DNA of 64,000 nt, taken from NCBI GenBank assembly GCA_033060915.1, contig CM065382.1, positions 6,625,501 through 6,689,500 on the forward strand, read 5' to 3'. Under the pieces are notes generated by a model. That model was given only the letters and a program-made list of their open reading frames with translations. It had not been told where the DNA came from and did no database searches. Made by a program: the position numbers and the translations under genes. How positions within the stretch are numbered: position 1 is the first letter of the stretch; each line of letters begins with the position of its first letter. This stretch comes from Euryodendron excelsum (Eukaryota > Streptophyta > Magnoliopsida > Ericales > Pentaphylacaceae). Below are positions 12,393-25,582 of the stretch, piece after piece.

Positions 12393-13870
12393 GCATATCA
12401 TACTTCATTCCTCAATCTTGTCCTTAAGACTTAGACGTCTCTCATTTGATTCGAGTACCCCATTGTTGTCCAACTTGAACTGTTGGAGCGAAACAAGGAT
12501 ACGAAAGCTGTTGAGTCAGTATGGGAAATTTGGATAGCTGGTATGTTTTTTTGAGCAGACTGATTTAACCTGCAGCAAGCAAGCGTCGAAGGAAGTTTTC
12601 TAGGTGTCTGAATCATCTTTCTCATTTATAAACTTGCACTACAATTCACAAGGGCAGAGTTGCAAGGGAAGATTGTTGCGGAACAAGTAGTGCGAAGTTG
12701 GGTTGATCTCGGGACTTTGACCCTTCCTTTCCATCACAGAACATATTGTTTGGCATGAAACTGGCTTCAATAGCAGTGTTCTTCTTACAGAACCCTATGA
12801 AGGTAGACCCAGCGATTTTTGGTGGTTGGGATCTTGATATGCAGAATGGGCATCTAAACCAAGAATTTTCTTTCTGATCAAAGCCTTGAAGAGAGGGTTC
12901 AATGAGCAGAATGTCTACTACCGACAAGAAAGAAATTGTTGCATTGGTTGTGGATAACATTGTAATAGGTTACTAGTTATCTTTGCTACAAGGAGGATGT
13001 AATCTTATTCAATATTTGATAATCTTGTACCCTATGCAGTTACGCAATTGGATTGAAAAATTGGGCTTCTGCGTTTCTAAGATGTACTAGACTCATGTAC
13101 AGCTAATCTATCAAAATGGGCGTCAGCATGATGCCTAAATTGGCTAATGTATGGTAACAAACTACAAAAGTCTTGCTCATACATTAACCGTGTTGGCTGG
13201 ATCAAAAAAGCAGTCAATTTGAATTGATGAATGTCACCCGCAGGGAGCTCTGATTGAGGACTCCCGAGCTCTTGTAAGAAGATATAGAAGCACCCTCAAA
13301 CATATCCTGAGAGAAGGAAACAACAACTGCACTCAAAAACTCGCCAAACTGGGGGCTGATTAAGTGGAAGGGTTTGTATTCCTTGAAAAATCACCCGACT
13401 TTTAGGTCTCCGTTGGTGGGAGACATGATTGGAATGACCTCAGCTAGATCTTAGACCTTTTCTCTTTTGCTTTCCGTTTGGAATTCCCAAATATCCCCAA
13501 AAAAATAAAATAAAAACAATCACTGCATAGTAGGAAGGATCATAATAAATCTTATGACAAAGTTCTCCCTGTAACACAATCATCAGACCATTTTGAGTTC
13601 TCATATCAAGGAACGCAGACCAGCAAAACATAAAACTCATCTGTTCCCTTGATATACACCCAATTTTCAGAACAGAGTTACAAAAGACTCTATAATTAAG
13701 TTTGAATGAAAGAATAGGTAAAAGTCGAAACCAAAAAAAAAAGAAAAGAACAGAATGAGAAGATGATTTGGACAGGGACACAACCAGATAAATCGTTCCT
13801 TGAAACAGTGTAGAGAGACCTGTCTCGATACTTGGTATTAGCATTTACTGAATCACATCTCTGTTTCTAG
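12393..13870. other. convergent 3' regions of PPR and TMK genes
   Basis: The stretch between the two stop codons probably holds both 3' UTRs. There is no convincing open frame. A retroelement RNase H fragment (13250-13405) interrupts it and is listed separately. Confidence 0.6.
13250..13405 (+). pseudogene. relic of non-LTR retrotransposon RNase H C-terminus
   Basis: Frame +2 of this short stretch reads LIEDSRALVRRY, then LKHILREGNNN and QKLAKLGAD before a stop. It continues past the stop as VEGFVFLEKSPDF. Family knowledge: LIEDCRxLL...LRExNxxADxLAKLG is the usual C-terminal pattern of the RNase H-like domain in plant LINE and reverse-transcriptase-like proteins. The expected Ala-Asp after the Asn is replaced by Cys-Thr-Gln, the stop is in frame, and nothing upstream continues the domain. 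It is a dead fragment. Confidence 0.7.
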
Positions 13871-16800
13871 TCATCGGGCATCCCTTGAACTGAAGGAGTT
13901 TGCAAATCCCGAAGGTCCCATAGGCGAGCTTGTAGATGTGCAACCATTATATTGATTGATGGTCATGGTGGAAGTACCCTCATTGGCCCTCCATTTCTGT
14001 AACGCTTGAGGAAGGCTCATGTGGAAGTCAATGCCGAAGGTGTCTTCTTCTTCATCATGGGTTGCGGGTTTCCATTGATCAACAAGGGGAGACAATACAG
14101 TCACCGCATGGCCCATATCTGGCCGCTGCAACGGCTCGCGAGCAGTGCAGTGCCCTGCTAGTTCTGCTACTACGCAGATGCTCTTGAAGGCTTCTTCATC
14201 GGGATCAAGCGAGGGGTCGAGAGATTTCCTGATGCTTTCTTTGTTAATGAGGACCCTTCGGAACCAAGTGACTAAATGACTGTTCTCGTCCGGCAAGCTC
14301 TCGTCGAGCGCTTTTCTACCCGTGATTATCTCCATCAAGACCACCCCGAATGCATAAACATCAACCTTCGTGGTCACTCTTCCGGTGGCTGCAACGTAAA
14401 GAGATTTGAAAATCAGTTCATACAGGAGTCAGATAAATATTGGATGTGTTTCAAAGATTCATAGTATGTTCTATTCAATGCTTACAAAAGAAACTCGAAT
14501 TGGTCCTAAATCTTTTCTAATCATAGAACCCATTAACACCACCAGAAATCTAAAGAATCAAATGATCAAGAACTTGGACTTACCAGCATACTCAGGTGCT
14601 AAATATCCGAATGTTCCGGCCAACCTTGTCTCTACTGAGTATTTCCCATCTGGAGCATTCTTAACCAAGCCAAAATCGGAGACCTTAGCTCTCATGTCGT
14701 CTCCGAGAAGAATGTTAGAGGGTTTCAGGTCTCTATGGATGAAACTCTGCTGTGCTAAGCTGTGCAAGTATTCGACCCCTCTGGCAACATCAAGAGCTAT
14801 TGTGACTCTTTGCTTCCAAGCAAGAGGAGAAGATCCCATTTCTCTGTAACTGAACAAGTGTTGTCCTAGTGTCCCTTGAGGCATGTACTCATAGACCAAA
14901 AGTCTCTCGCATTCATTGATACAGAACCCATGAAGTGCCACTAAATGCCTGTGCCTAACCTTCGACAGGACTGCAATTTCGGCCTGGAACTCGCTCAGCC
15001 CCTTTGAACTCGCCACCGTTGCTTCCATCCTCTTCACCGCGATTTGCATCCCGTCGGGGAGTTGTCCTCTGTAAACAACGCCGAATCCGCCTTGGCCTAA
15101 GATGTTGTTTTCACTGAAATTGTCTGTCACTTCTCGAAGAACCTCTATGGGGATGGCAACGTTTCCGCCATCGTAAACTTGGATATTATCACCGTTGTCA
15201 GCAGAGCTTTGACTGGGCAGTTCACTTCCAAAGCCACCGTAACCAATCGCAGCACTAGCTGCGCCTTCCTTCGACTTCTTGCTCCCTTTTCTGGAGTCTT
15301 TAATCCATTTGTATTTCCCATTCCGCTTCTTCACAAAGTCTTTGTAAATTACCAATGACAAGGCTACAATAAAAATCACAGCAGCAATAATGGTGGCAAC
15401 GATTACCCACGGCGAGGTAGACGACTTATGACTTCCACTTCCACCTCCACCGGCCACTGTTCGACCAGCGGGGAAGCTACTGTTGGTCCTACGTGACGGA
15501 CTTCCGGCTGGGGAGCTACTGTTGGAAGAACCTCCACTGCCAGCGGGGACATTTTGTCCAAGAAGTGGATTACCAGATGTCTTCACTGTTACACCTGAAC
15601 TAAACGCTGGTACTTCGCCGGAAAGATTGTTGTTGGAGACATCAAGAAGCCGGAGCTGCGCCAACTTTGTCAAGCTGGGAGGTATAGGACCGGTGAGGTT
15701 GTTATCGTTCAAAAGCAAACTCGTCAATGCAGTGAGGTTGGCAATGGCGGGTGATATCGTCCCCATCCAACCCTGCTTTCCAAGATTCAGCACCGTTACG
15801 CTGCCCTTGGAATCGCAGGAAATTGATTTCCATTCCTGGCAAGGGTCATTTCCAGACCAAGATTCAGCCAAGGCCATTGGGTAACCCAAGGCCGCTGCAA
15901 CCTCAAGCAATGCCGTCACCTGCGGGTCACAGGGGCCCGGCTTCGGATTACAGAAATTGTTTGTCGTACCAAGACTCACCTGAACACCTCCCGGAAAACT
16001 AGGTGCCGGACCCTGTAACTTATTGTTCTGCAATGAAACATTAACCAGCTTAGGGAGCGTAGTCAGAGAAGGGGGGACAGGGCCCGTTAAGTCGTTATTG
16101 CGAAGCGAAAGATCAAATAGGGAGGAACACCCTGAAAGATCTGGAATCGGACCTGAAAACTGGTTCTGATGAAGCCAAACCTGGGTTAATTGCGTCATTG
16201 AGCCAAGAACATCGATCCCACCGGAAAGCCCAAGAGCCTGATTGTTGAGCCAGAGGTTTTGAATCCCGGATTTTGCAAACGAAGGTGGCAAAGGCCCGGT
16301 GAGGTTGTTGTACGACAGCCTAACGTTCTGCAGACTCGGGAACGACCCGAATATATCCGGCATTGTACCCATAAGGTTGGAATTGCCGGCGTAGAGGGTG
16401 TTTAGGGTGGTGGAATCGGCGAGGGTTTCCGGGAGAGTCCATGAAGGAAGATTGGGGTTCTCGCCGATGCTTAACGTCTGCAAGCTCGTGAGACCCGTGA
16501 GGAACGGAGACGGAATGGAGCTGAAGTTGTTGTTGTCGAGAAAGACGTGTTGCAGGGAGGCGAGGTTCGCGAGGGAGGGAAAGGGGCCCGAGAATTGGTT
16601 TCGTTGGAGGGAGAGAGATTTCAGGTTAGAAAGTTGGTTCAATTCGGAGGGTAATTCGCCTCCGATAGATTTGGAGGCAAGGCTGATGGAGGTTACGTGA
16701 CCGGAGGAGTCGCAGCTGACGCCGGTCCAGTCGCAGGGGTTGGAACCGGACCAGCCAGAGGGGGTTGAGGTGAGAGACTTGGCCAGTTTGGCCATGACGA

Positions 16801-16927
16801 CGGCATCATCTTTGGTGGAGGAGGAGGCGGCGGCAGCGGCGGCGGACAGGCGGAAGAGGGAGGAGATTGTGGTGATTGTTATCAGAAGGAAGAAGAGTTT
16901 TCTTAGATACGTTTCGTCTTCCCCCAT
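13871..16927 (-). CDS. TMK: LRR receptor-like kinase of the TMK (transmembrane kinase) family
   Basis: Two exons (16927-14584 and 14388-13871) give 953 aa; the intron splits the kinase domain just after [11 protein letters not shown], in phase 1. A signal peptide (about 1-31) is followed by a low-complexity Ala/Ser stretch. Two LRR blocks (about 75-325 and 375-445) are separated by the non-LRR island with [13 protein letters not shown] and [16 protein letters not shown], which is typical of TMKs. A Ser/Gly-rich juxtamembrane region leads to one membrane span (about 507-527, [20 protein letters not shown]). The kinase has GQGGFGVVY, Lys632, HRDLKPSN with Asp733, and DFG at 751-753, so it should be active. 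Family knowledge: TMKs work with auxin-binding protein at the cell surface and control growth; the closest Arabidopsis paralogue (TMK1 versus TMK4/BARK1) is not settled here. It is transcribed divergently from the ER FKBP gene. Confidence 0.95.
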
Positions 16928-17424
16928 TGTGGTGGTGGTGGTGGTTGTTGTTTCTCTTTCTTTCTCATTGGAACGTGACAGAGAGGAGAGAGAGGAGGAA
17001 GCCGGGAAGGGGGCCGGAGGAGGGGGCTGTTGGTGGTTGCTAAAATTGAGGGTGGAGGAGAGAAGGGGACGGGCTGACCGTTATTGGGGAAGCTGATTAG
17101 CTTTACGCATCAGAATTAGTTTGTTGGGTTTTGAACTTTTCCTTTTCTCCGGCTACCATGTGTCCAGTTCGTCAAGTTACCAATCAGATATCTTCGCGTC
17201 ATCGTGGTGTCTTTTAAAGACGTGGTGTAATATAATTGGTTCCACTTGATAAGCTTTTGTTATGTTCAACGTCGTGTATTGTGGCCGGGGGGGTCCATGC
17301 TTGCTTACTGTGGACTCGGGTCCTTGGAATCTCCGCTCTCATCACCATCTTCGTTTTATAATTACAAATCTACACCGAAAAAGGAGACTTACAGAGATTC
17401 GGGAGAGAGGGAGAGAGAAGAAGA
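16928..17424. promoter_or_regulatory. shared divergent promoter of TMK and ER FKBP genes
   Basis: Only 497 bp separate the two divergent start codons, so both core promoters and 5' UTRs lie here. GGT/GTT repeats and GA-rich runs mark the TMK 5' UTR side (16928-17060), and GAGAGAGGGAGAGAG precedes the FKBP start. I see no single decisive TATA box on either side. Confidence 0.6.
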
Positions 17425-20400
17425 ATGGTGAGGATGAGTTTCAGATGTGCATCGAAGGCAATGTTGCTTCTGTTGATTCTTACCTCATTAGGTGATTAAT
17501 CTACTCACTCTGTTGTTGGTGTGTGATTTGTGACTCGGATTTTCTCGATCTGATCACTCACAGAAAGAGATTGTTGCTTAAACTAACTTTTCAAGAATCT
17601 TGAATTCGATATTGGCCATATAATCCGAAAAAAATGAAATAATAATACTCCTTCGTTTTTCAGTTTCGGCGAAGAACTCTAAGGATGTTACTCAGCTACA
17701 GATCGGTGTAAAGGTAAATCCCTCTATTTTCTATTTCCTTATTTCACATTTCTGTTAATTTTATATTCTAAATGCATTTGATCTCTTAGTTTTATTTTCA
17801 CATTTCAATAGAACAAAAATCAGTTGTTGATGCTATTATAATTGACTGGCTTTATTGTGGTTTGGTCTCAATATGATTAGGTTAGATTTTCATCTCGATC
17901 ATGAGGACCATCATGTATAGCAAGAGTCAAAAGTATGTAGTTTTCTGTTGAGGAGCTGTGGTCAAGTTTTGGCCGAAATCTTGATCTGGGTTTACATTAG
18001 GGTGCTGCATTTCTAGTTTGAAACTACTTAGAAGGTGATGAAAAGTTGAATTTAAGGTCCTTCAAGCATTCTCAGAAGTTTCATATTTGAATTTATCCGT
18101 ATTACCTTTGACCTTTCTCCATTTTAATTAAGCCTCCTGTGGGAACACCTGATAGGCTTGGAGATTCTGCATGTTTTGTTGGAGAATTATAAATTTTGGT
18201 CTACGTTCTTTGTCCTCATGATATAGTTTTAGTATTCTTGCGATGAAGCATTTGCATAATAGGGGATTTGTAGAAATTTGTGTTTAGAGCCGTAGCAATG
18301 TACATGAGTACCCATCCAAGCTGCAAGAACACGTACATAGAGATAATGAGAACTTCCACCTTGTGAAGATCTGATGGTGCTAGCTGAAGACATGAATAAC
18401 CATCACTGTGAATTGAATGGTGATAAATTCTGCAGTCTCTTTTATTTTTGATAGATGATAGGACTACAGACAATTTCTTTGATAGTTTATTCCTTAGATA
18501 CAAACTGGGGATGGGATTGTAGAAGTTTTCATTGAAGAATTATTTTGGCAGATGCTTCAATTCCACGGAAAATAATTAATTAGTTAACAGAAAAGAAAAA
18601 GTAACTAACGTGTTTAATGGATTTTGTGTTCTATAAAAGGTAGGATAAATAAGAGTCACCACTTCATAGTGCTTCACAAGCTTTTGTTAGTCAAGAACTC
18701 AATATCATCTCACTGTTATGAATTAAGTCATCTTTTTCATTTTAGTCCCTAATCAACATTAGAATTGGCATCTGCAATAATAAGATTCTCATGATGTCAA
18801 GGGGAAATTTTTTTTCCATTTGTCATGTTCACAAATTAATATTAACATTTTGCCGTTGATGATATTGACGTTGCCTTTGTCAATCTCAAGGGAATTATGT
18901 AGATGTTCACATCTTAACCACTGAAATTTAGCAAAAATCAACTATCTTTAGAATGCACAAGATCGATGACGCCTGCATCTATATGATGCAAATTATTTAC
19001 TTTGTTTTGTAGTGACTACTGATGCTAGAAAAATTAGATACTGGTTTACACTTTTATGTTTCTTTAGATCCATTATTATTTCTTGGGTGATTCATGTATT
19101 ACTTTGGCACAAAATTTTTGAATTTGTGATGCTTGAATATGATATATTCTAAATATAGGAGAGTGACAATTGTTGTTTTCTGTTTGTTTCACACTCACTT
19201 GGCTTTTGGATCTTCTTCTGTTCTTGCAGTATAAGCCAGAATCTTGCGACATTCAGGCACACAAAGGTGATAGAATCAAAGTACACTATCGGGTAAGTGA
19301 ATCATAGCTCCTCCTCTCGAGTCTCGCTAAATTGTATAATGGAGGGAATAGGATTATGCAGATAGCTTTTGGTTTTATTGCATTTCCTAGAATTTGAAAT
19401 CAGCATCCTGTTGTAACTTGTTTCAGTTTTGTCGTCAAACATCATAACCATAAAGCAAATGTTTTCCTATTGTTTATTGGTTGAATGTTTTTTTGTTTTT
19501 TAAATGAACTCTGGGAAAAATTAAACTACTTTGCAAGATGATCACAGTTGCAGAACACAGGTCATCTGTAGTATGTGTGAGCATATTACTGATGTTGGTT
19601 TTCACCTAACTTCGCAGGGAAAACTCACAGATGGAACTGTTTTTGATTCCAGCTTTGAAAGGGGTGACCCAATTGAGTTTGAACTTGGCAGTGGTCAAGT
19701 GATTAAAGGTGTGTGGAAATTTAACAGCTATTTACTGTTTTTGCAAATGTTCAGCGGTTTCCTTTACACTTGTAAACAAATTCTATTGGAGTGATATACA
19801 GTTTGCAGTCAAATTTTGAGACCCAAAGATGAGGTAGTCCATTAAGAAAGCTTTTTTTTTTTATTTTATGGCATGGATTGCTATGTAGCTATGTTTATCA
19901 TAGTATTGCACACTTTCCTTCTTGTGCTTAAAAGGAAGCATTAAACTTGTCTCAAATATATAGCAATCAGAAAGGGTAGCCCTTGAGGGAGAAAGGGTGG
20001 GAAATGAAAACTGAAGGTAGCCCTTTCAATTCCTGTTTGATTAGAAAACAGGAAATGAGTAGGATGTTTAGGAAGGAGGAGACTAATAAAAAATAACAAT
20101 GGAAATAGATTAGATGCAAATATTGTGTTACTGCTTTATGTCCGACACGTGAAATAAGTCTTTAAGCAATTAAGACATCAGATGCAGACAGTCCTTCCTT
20201 GCATGTACCCTACCAAAGAACTCTTCAACACCTAAAATCTTTTCAAAGGATACCATGCTCCCAAGAGAAAAGAACATGGTGGCCATTTGTTGATTCATGC
20301 CACAAGCAGCAGGTGCTACATGACACAAAAATGCATGCTAACTTTCCAGCTTTTCAATCCCTTGGGGCATTCCCGGGCAAGGATCCGATAGTTTGTTATA

Positions 20401-20585
20401 ATTTTTTAAACTATCTCTAGCTTGATTTTGGCTTGTAGCATTTTGTTCAATAGCATGACAGTAGAGAGTTTGCGCTGCATACATCATGAATTTTGAGTGA
20501 CAACATTGAAACATCAGATCCCAACCACTTGAAGAAATGTTAAGAGACATCAATGTTCTTTGAAATTCAAGCTTTAAAAGAAGAA

Positions 20586-20625
<40 letters not shown>

Positions 20626-22205
20626 GGTTGGTGCATGTGGAGGTATGTGAAAAAGTGAAAAAGTATAAAAAGGTTACAGCTGTACTTCATTTAATTCTCC
20701 ACTGTTTTTTTTTTTTTTTGCTATTTGAAAATTATTCTCTTGGTGTGATAAGTTTTATTGTCATAGTGAATGGGCTTATGCTTGTTGTATCATAGCTGAA
20801 CACTATATGTGCATGCTTGGGTGTTATAAATGTACTTACCCTTCAAAGAGTATCTGCATTTTGTCATATTGTGGACAATTCAACTGAGTGAAGTACCATT
20901 ATCAGAGTGAAAGTTTTGTCTGAAAAAAAAAGCCTTCCTCAGGTTGGGACCAAGGACTGTTGGGAATGTGCATAGGAGAGAAGCGGAAGTTGAAAATACC
21001 TGCAGCACTTGGTTATGGAGATCAGGGATCACCACCCACCATTCCAGGTAATACTTGATTAGCTGTTCTATTTTTCTTGCAGTACAAACCTCTTGCTGGA
21101 GTAAGTGTAATACACGTGTCAAAGAGCCAGTAGGGTTCGTTAAATATTTTACCAGCTCCAAATAGGTTACAGTGCCGACTTAAGAGGGTGCTGGCAGCGG
21201 CCATGTTCCCCACCGACACCTAAGATTTCTGTAAGGGTTGTCCCTGGATCACCTACTGTCCACTCCAACTTTTGGTTTGCTTTCATATGTTCCTAATTCT
21301 CTTATTTGCATAGAATATGGACCCACGGCAAATGCTCTGTTTTTTAGGTAAGAAACTAGCTGGGATAACTTGCTTTTATAACAAAGTTCAAGGCCAGTCC
21401 CCATTCAATACTTTTATACTAGAGTTATTTCTAAATTCAAAAAAAAAAAATTCAGGAGCTTATTTTAATTAGGCACCTGATACTTTTGCTAAAGTGAAAT
21501 TGGGGAATCTGTAATCCTCAAATCCTTGAGCTTGACCCATTATGCTGTGTTTGGAACCTGAATTTATCAAGAGAAAAGTGAAGAAAAACGAAAAGGAAAA
21601 TGTGAGGAAAAAGAGAACAAAATGAGATATTCCAAATTTTTATTTATTTTCTTTTTATATTCTTTTACCCTCCACTTTCTCTAGCAACTAAACACACAAT
21701 GTAATTTCATATCCTTTTCTCTTTCCTTTTCTCTCACTAAATTCTTGATCTAAACACACTGTTGGTGTGTCTGTTTGTGTCTCCTGAATGAATTGTGGCC
21801 TCTTGATTTATGGCATTGGCACAACCATATTTATCTCTACTTACATGGTTGAAAGCTTGCAGCTTCATTCAAAATCCATAATCCCTGCTTGTAAATGGTC
21901 AATGGAGAAAGAAGTTCTGGGATGGTCAACCATCAATGAGTTTTTCCTTGAGTTTGCTGCTTTAAAACGAGCTATTCAAAGAAATGCTAGATTTAAACTG
22001 ATCCGTTCATCATTAATCTAGTTATATTTAGTTTTCAATTTTGCTTAATTTCCATATATTTAATTTTACAATATTTTGAATGGGAAGTGTTAGAATATTT
22101 CTATGACCAAACACAGGTGGTGCAACACTCATCTTCGACACTGAGCTTGTGGCCGTGAATGGGAAAACAGCTGGTGGAGGGGAAACAGATGGTAGTGAAC
22201 TGTAG
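17425..22205 (+). CDS. FKBP15-1: ER-lumen FKBP-type peptidyl-prolyl isomerase (FKBP15 type)
   Basis: Six exons give 154 aa: 17425-17491, 17664-17713, 19230-19292, 19618-19708, 20943-21047 and 22117-22205. All introns are GT-AG and phases agree. Exon 1 is a signal peptide ([11 protein letters not shown]). One FKBP domain follows: [77 protein letters not shown]. Family knowledge: this class catalyses proline isomerisation of folding proteins in the ER. The C-terminus DGSEL resembles an ER-retention tetrapeptide (-SEL in place of -DEL). Introns hold a poly(G) run (intron 4) and a MITE (intron 5). The similarly placed Arabidopsis gene, as I recall, is FKBP15-1 next to ROF1. Confidence 0.93.
20586..20624 (+). 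repeat. poly(G) homopolymer of 39 bases in FKBP intron 4
   Basis: An uninterrupted run of 39 G lies about 320 bases before the intron's 3' splice site. Long G runs are rare in AT-rich plant introns and are prone to quadruplex formation and sequencing error, so the exact length is uncertain. Confidence 0.9.
21544..21762. mobile_element. MITE in FKBP intron 5
   Basis: The left end reads GTGTTTGGAACCTGAATTTA and the right end TTCTTGATCTAAACACAC. These are an imperfect inverted repeat around A/G-rich and T/C-rich arms (GAAAAGGAAAATGTGAGG opposite TTTTCTCTTTCC). Relatives with GTTTGGAACTT ends lie at 23869-24018, 39300-39598, 49690-49828 and 50592-50831. Confidence 0.55.
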
Positions 22206-22807
22206 TCAGAGAAAGCTCAAGTCCAGGTTCTTTTCCTGGTACCTGAATTTTGGGTGATTCAATAGATTGGTATGGTACCTAGTCAATGTAGACTAGATAT
22301 TCAGAATTCATTTTTATGGTGTTGGCTGAGATATTGGGTATTTATTCCTAATGATTGTAGCATGGATGAGGATGTTCACTTTTCTCTCTAAGCATTTAGG
22401 AGTAGAGAGTTCAATGAGCTTCGAGCTAATGAGTTCCTTCACGGGTCTTCGCTGAAATAACTGCTTGACTTGAAACTTTTACTGTATTGAAAGTTCGCTC
22501 GTCCACTAAATTGGTGCATCCGTCTATGCAAGGATCAAGATTTCATTTAAGTATGATCTTTTGATTAACACATAGACGGAAAAGGTTTCGGAAATGTTTT
22601 AAAAACATTTAAGAAGTGAGAAATGTTAATATAATAAAATACAATTTTTTTATTTTTTTTAAATTTAAAATTGTGTTTATGAAAAATTTTAATTTCATAT
22701 TGGCATAATTTTGTATATGACATTGTGCTTTGGTTCATTTCTCTATCAGTGTATTTTGATAGAAACGTATAAAGTTTCATTATTCTTTTAGACATGTTTG
22801 TTTGGGG

Positions 22808-23236
22808 CATAGTTATCATAACCATACCGGTCATCAAACCAGTGAGGCTACTGGTTCACGGTTCATTAGTTCAATCGATGGTTCAACCGGTGTTATAAAT
22901 TAAATATATTTTATTTATTCATATATGTTTTAAATTAAATATAATTTATATTACAAAATAAAACATAAGAAATTAAGTGAAACAATGGTAAGTGTTGTTT
23001 AATTTTACTCTTAGTTTTTAAGTTCAACTATTAAGAGTCACAAATATATTAAATTTTTTAAAGAGACTTTAACAGTTGGTCAACGATTTTTTTAAAAATC
23101 GGTCGGCAAAATATTATTCGATTCAATTCGGTTCGATTGCCTTTTTGGTAAATTAGTTGAACTGGACCGATTTAGGGTTCGGTTTCGTAGTGAACCTGTT
23201 GAACTGGCCGATCCAGCCCGATTATGATGACTATGG
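22808..23236. repeat. foldback element rich in CCGGTT motifs
   Basis: The left end CATAGTTATCATAACC pairs with the right end, whose reverse complement reads CATAGTCATCATAATCGGG. Inside are ACCGGTCATC, GGTTCAACCGGT, GGTTCGATTGCC and AACTGGACCG. The repeats at 34211 and 58744 start in a similar way (CATAGTTATCA, CACAGTTGCCA). Confidence 0.5.
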
Positions 23237-25582
23237 TTTGGGGAATTAGAAGCACCCGGATTAGAGATATTATCCGGAGAGACTCTACCTAATCCCGTGT
23301 TTGGAAAAAAAAAATTAGAGAAGGATTACATCGGGAGATGAAATCCCACCAAATTATAAGTCATTCCACAATGGGTTGGGATGCTATATCATAGGTGGGG
23401 GCCATGAAAAGACTATTTTGCCCACCCTTTTTATTATTGCATATTATTGTTTTAAATAATTTTATTACATTGATATTATACAACAAATATGATATTATTT
23501 GTCATATTCCTTATCATATTTTAACCAACATAGTATGAGTAATCCTCCATCATATTATAATGCTACTTATCACTAATTCATCACCTTTCTAATATCACAA
23601 TATTACGTATTTTTCATTTTTTTTCCCGCAAACAAACATGGCTTGATTAGTGCTTTATTTTTGTCTCTTAGTAAATGGAGACGTATGGAAAGAAATGAAA
23701 ATTCGTTCCTTCTGTATGTGGTTACTGTCTATTTTGGTTGTTATTATGTAACTGAAATGGCTGGTGGTTCAAGTGAACAAGAAGTTGTGCGCAAAACTTC
23801 TGCTCATTTGCTTGCTGAAAGAACAAAGGCATCCTTGCAGAGTAGTGCCCGTTTGTGAACATTTTTATGTTGTGTTTGGAACTTAGTTTATCAAGGAAAA
23901 AAAGAAAGAAAAAAAATATGGAAGGAAAGAAAACAAAATTAAATTGTATTTTTGTTATTTTTTTTCTCACATTTTTCTTTTCCATCACCAAATCTCACCA
24001 AATTATAGATCCACACACGGTCTTAATTGGCTTATTGTTTTGGCATCCAACCATTCTCGTGGCTTTTGCCCTCTGGCCATATTTGAATAAGTTTACCAGG
24101 TGTTGGGCCTGACCTAAGATGGACATTAATGTATAGTCCTGCTGGCTGAGCTAATCTCATTGTTTTTTCTATTATTTTTCTTTCAATTTTTAGTCCATCA
24201 CTCACATCTATACTATTATAAATAGTAAAATGTTCTTACATCTTTGAGAGCAAAACTATCAATGCATTTTTCTCAAATTTTTAGATTTTTATATTTCAAT
24301 TATTAATGCGTCACATTCTATGTAGTAATTTGACTGGTCAATTTTATCACGTATTAATTTTATTGGTAAAAATTTTACAACGATGCCATCTCAATTTTTA
24401 AAGTAGCAAAAGTTTAAAATATCTTATCACTACAATCTCAAGCACTAATGGTCAAAATTTAAATATCTTATCATTTATCATATCAAAAGTTGTTGGTCAA
24501 TTGTGACTCTATAATTATACTTACGTATCACAAGATAGATTTAAACTCGTATGAGATATGGATAACAACCCCTTTATCACAATTATTTAAAATCCGCAAA
24601 ACAATGAAATTTTTTAAATAAATTTTAAACTCTTATGAGATCTTTAGATCTTTATCATTATTAGATATTTAGATTTAAACTCTTATAAAATAAGAATAGC
24701 GGCCCTCACACATAATCCTCCAAACTCAGCAAACAACTAGTGTTAGAATTTGAAATTTTAAAATTTTAAATTTGTATTTTATCTTTATCATTTTTAAATT
24801 TGAGTTTCTTGTCAAATCGGCCATTTCATCCAAAGCTTGATCAGATCTCAGAAACGATTGTGGAGTCTATCGTTAATTAAGCACATTGAGCGGTTAAGAG
24901 AGAATAACCAGAATGCAAAGAGGACGAAAGAGTATAAACATGAAGCTGAATTGGAGCATACAAACATTTGCAATGACATCAGGACCGTTATCAATAAGCA
25001 ACTTATTCATTCGTGTATTGGTGGAGAATCAACTGTGTTAAATTTACAAGATCTAAGGAATTGATATTGTAGGTTCATATTTTATTTTATTTTTGTTTAA
25101 TCACTTGTGGCACTTTCTTTTGGGTTTATTTCTAAGGAATTGATATCTTATTGGCCAACTGATTATTTTGTGTTCTTCCCTCTAGGCACTTGAATGGCAT
25201 TTATGTAGTCAATTTAGAATTGATTTGAGATGTTCATATATTCAACTATGTACTAACTTGCATTGTATGTTATTCCCTTGGTTCTTTGTGGGGGCATTTA
25301 TTTTCCCTTAGAGTATAAAATTGCCCCATGAATCTCATGGAGCCAATTGTTACGGGTTTAAAATTTGAACACCACAACTCGTGCGGTCTTAGACAATTTG
25401 TGCCCAAAAGGTTACTAAATAAACCTAAGAACAACCGAAAGAAAGGCTAGGAAGGAAATGTATAACAAAGAATAAGAGAATTTGGAAGAAAAATTTGGAG
25501 AATGCTTTGCTTGAATTGAAAACTTGATTTCCACTTAATTCTTACAAATGAGGGGCCTCCCCCTACTTATAACTATCCACCT

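Noticed and set aside
15483..17096. Several long plus-strand frames opposite the TMK gene
   Set aside because: They are antisense shadows of a GC-richer coding exon and have no domain features.
24837..25064. Open frame in the Helitron with faint likeness to a MADS K-box (IERLRENNQ, LNLQDLR)
   Set aside because: The likeness is short and low-complexity, with no flanking exons. It could be a captured fragment but I cannot support that.
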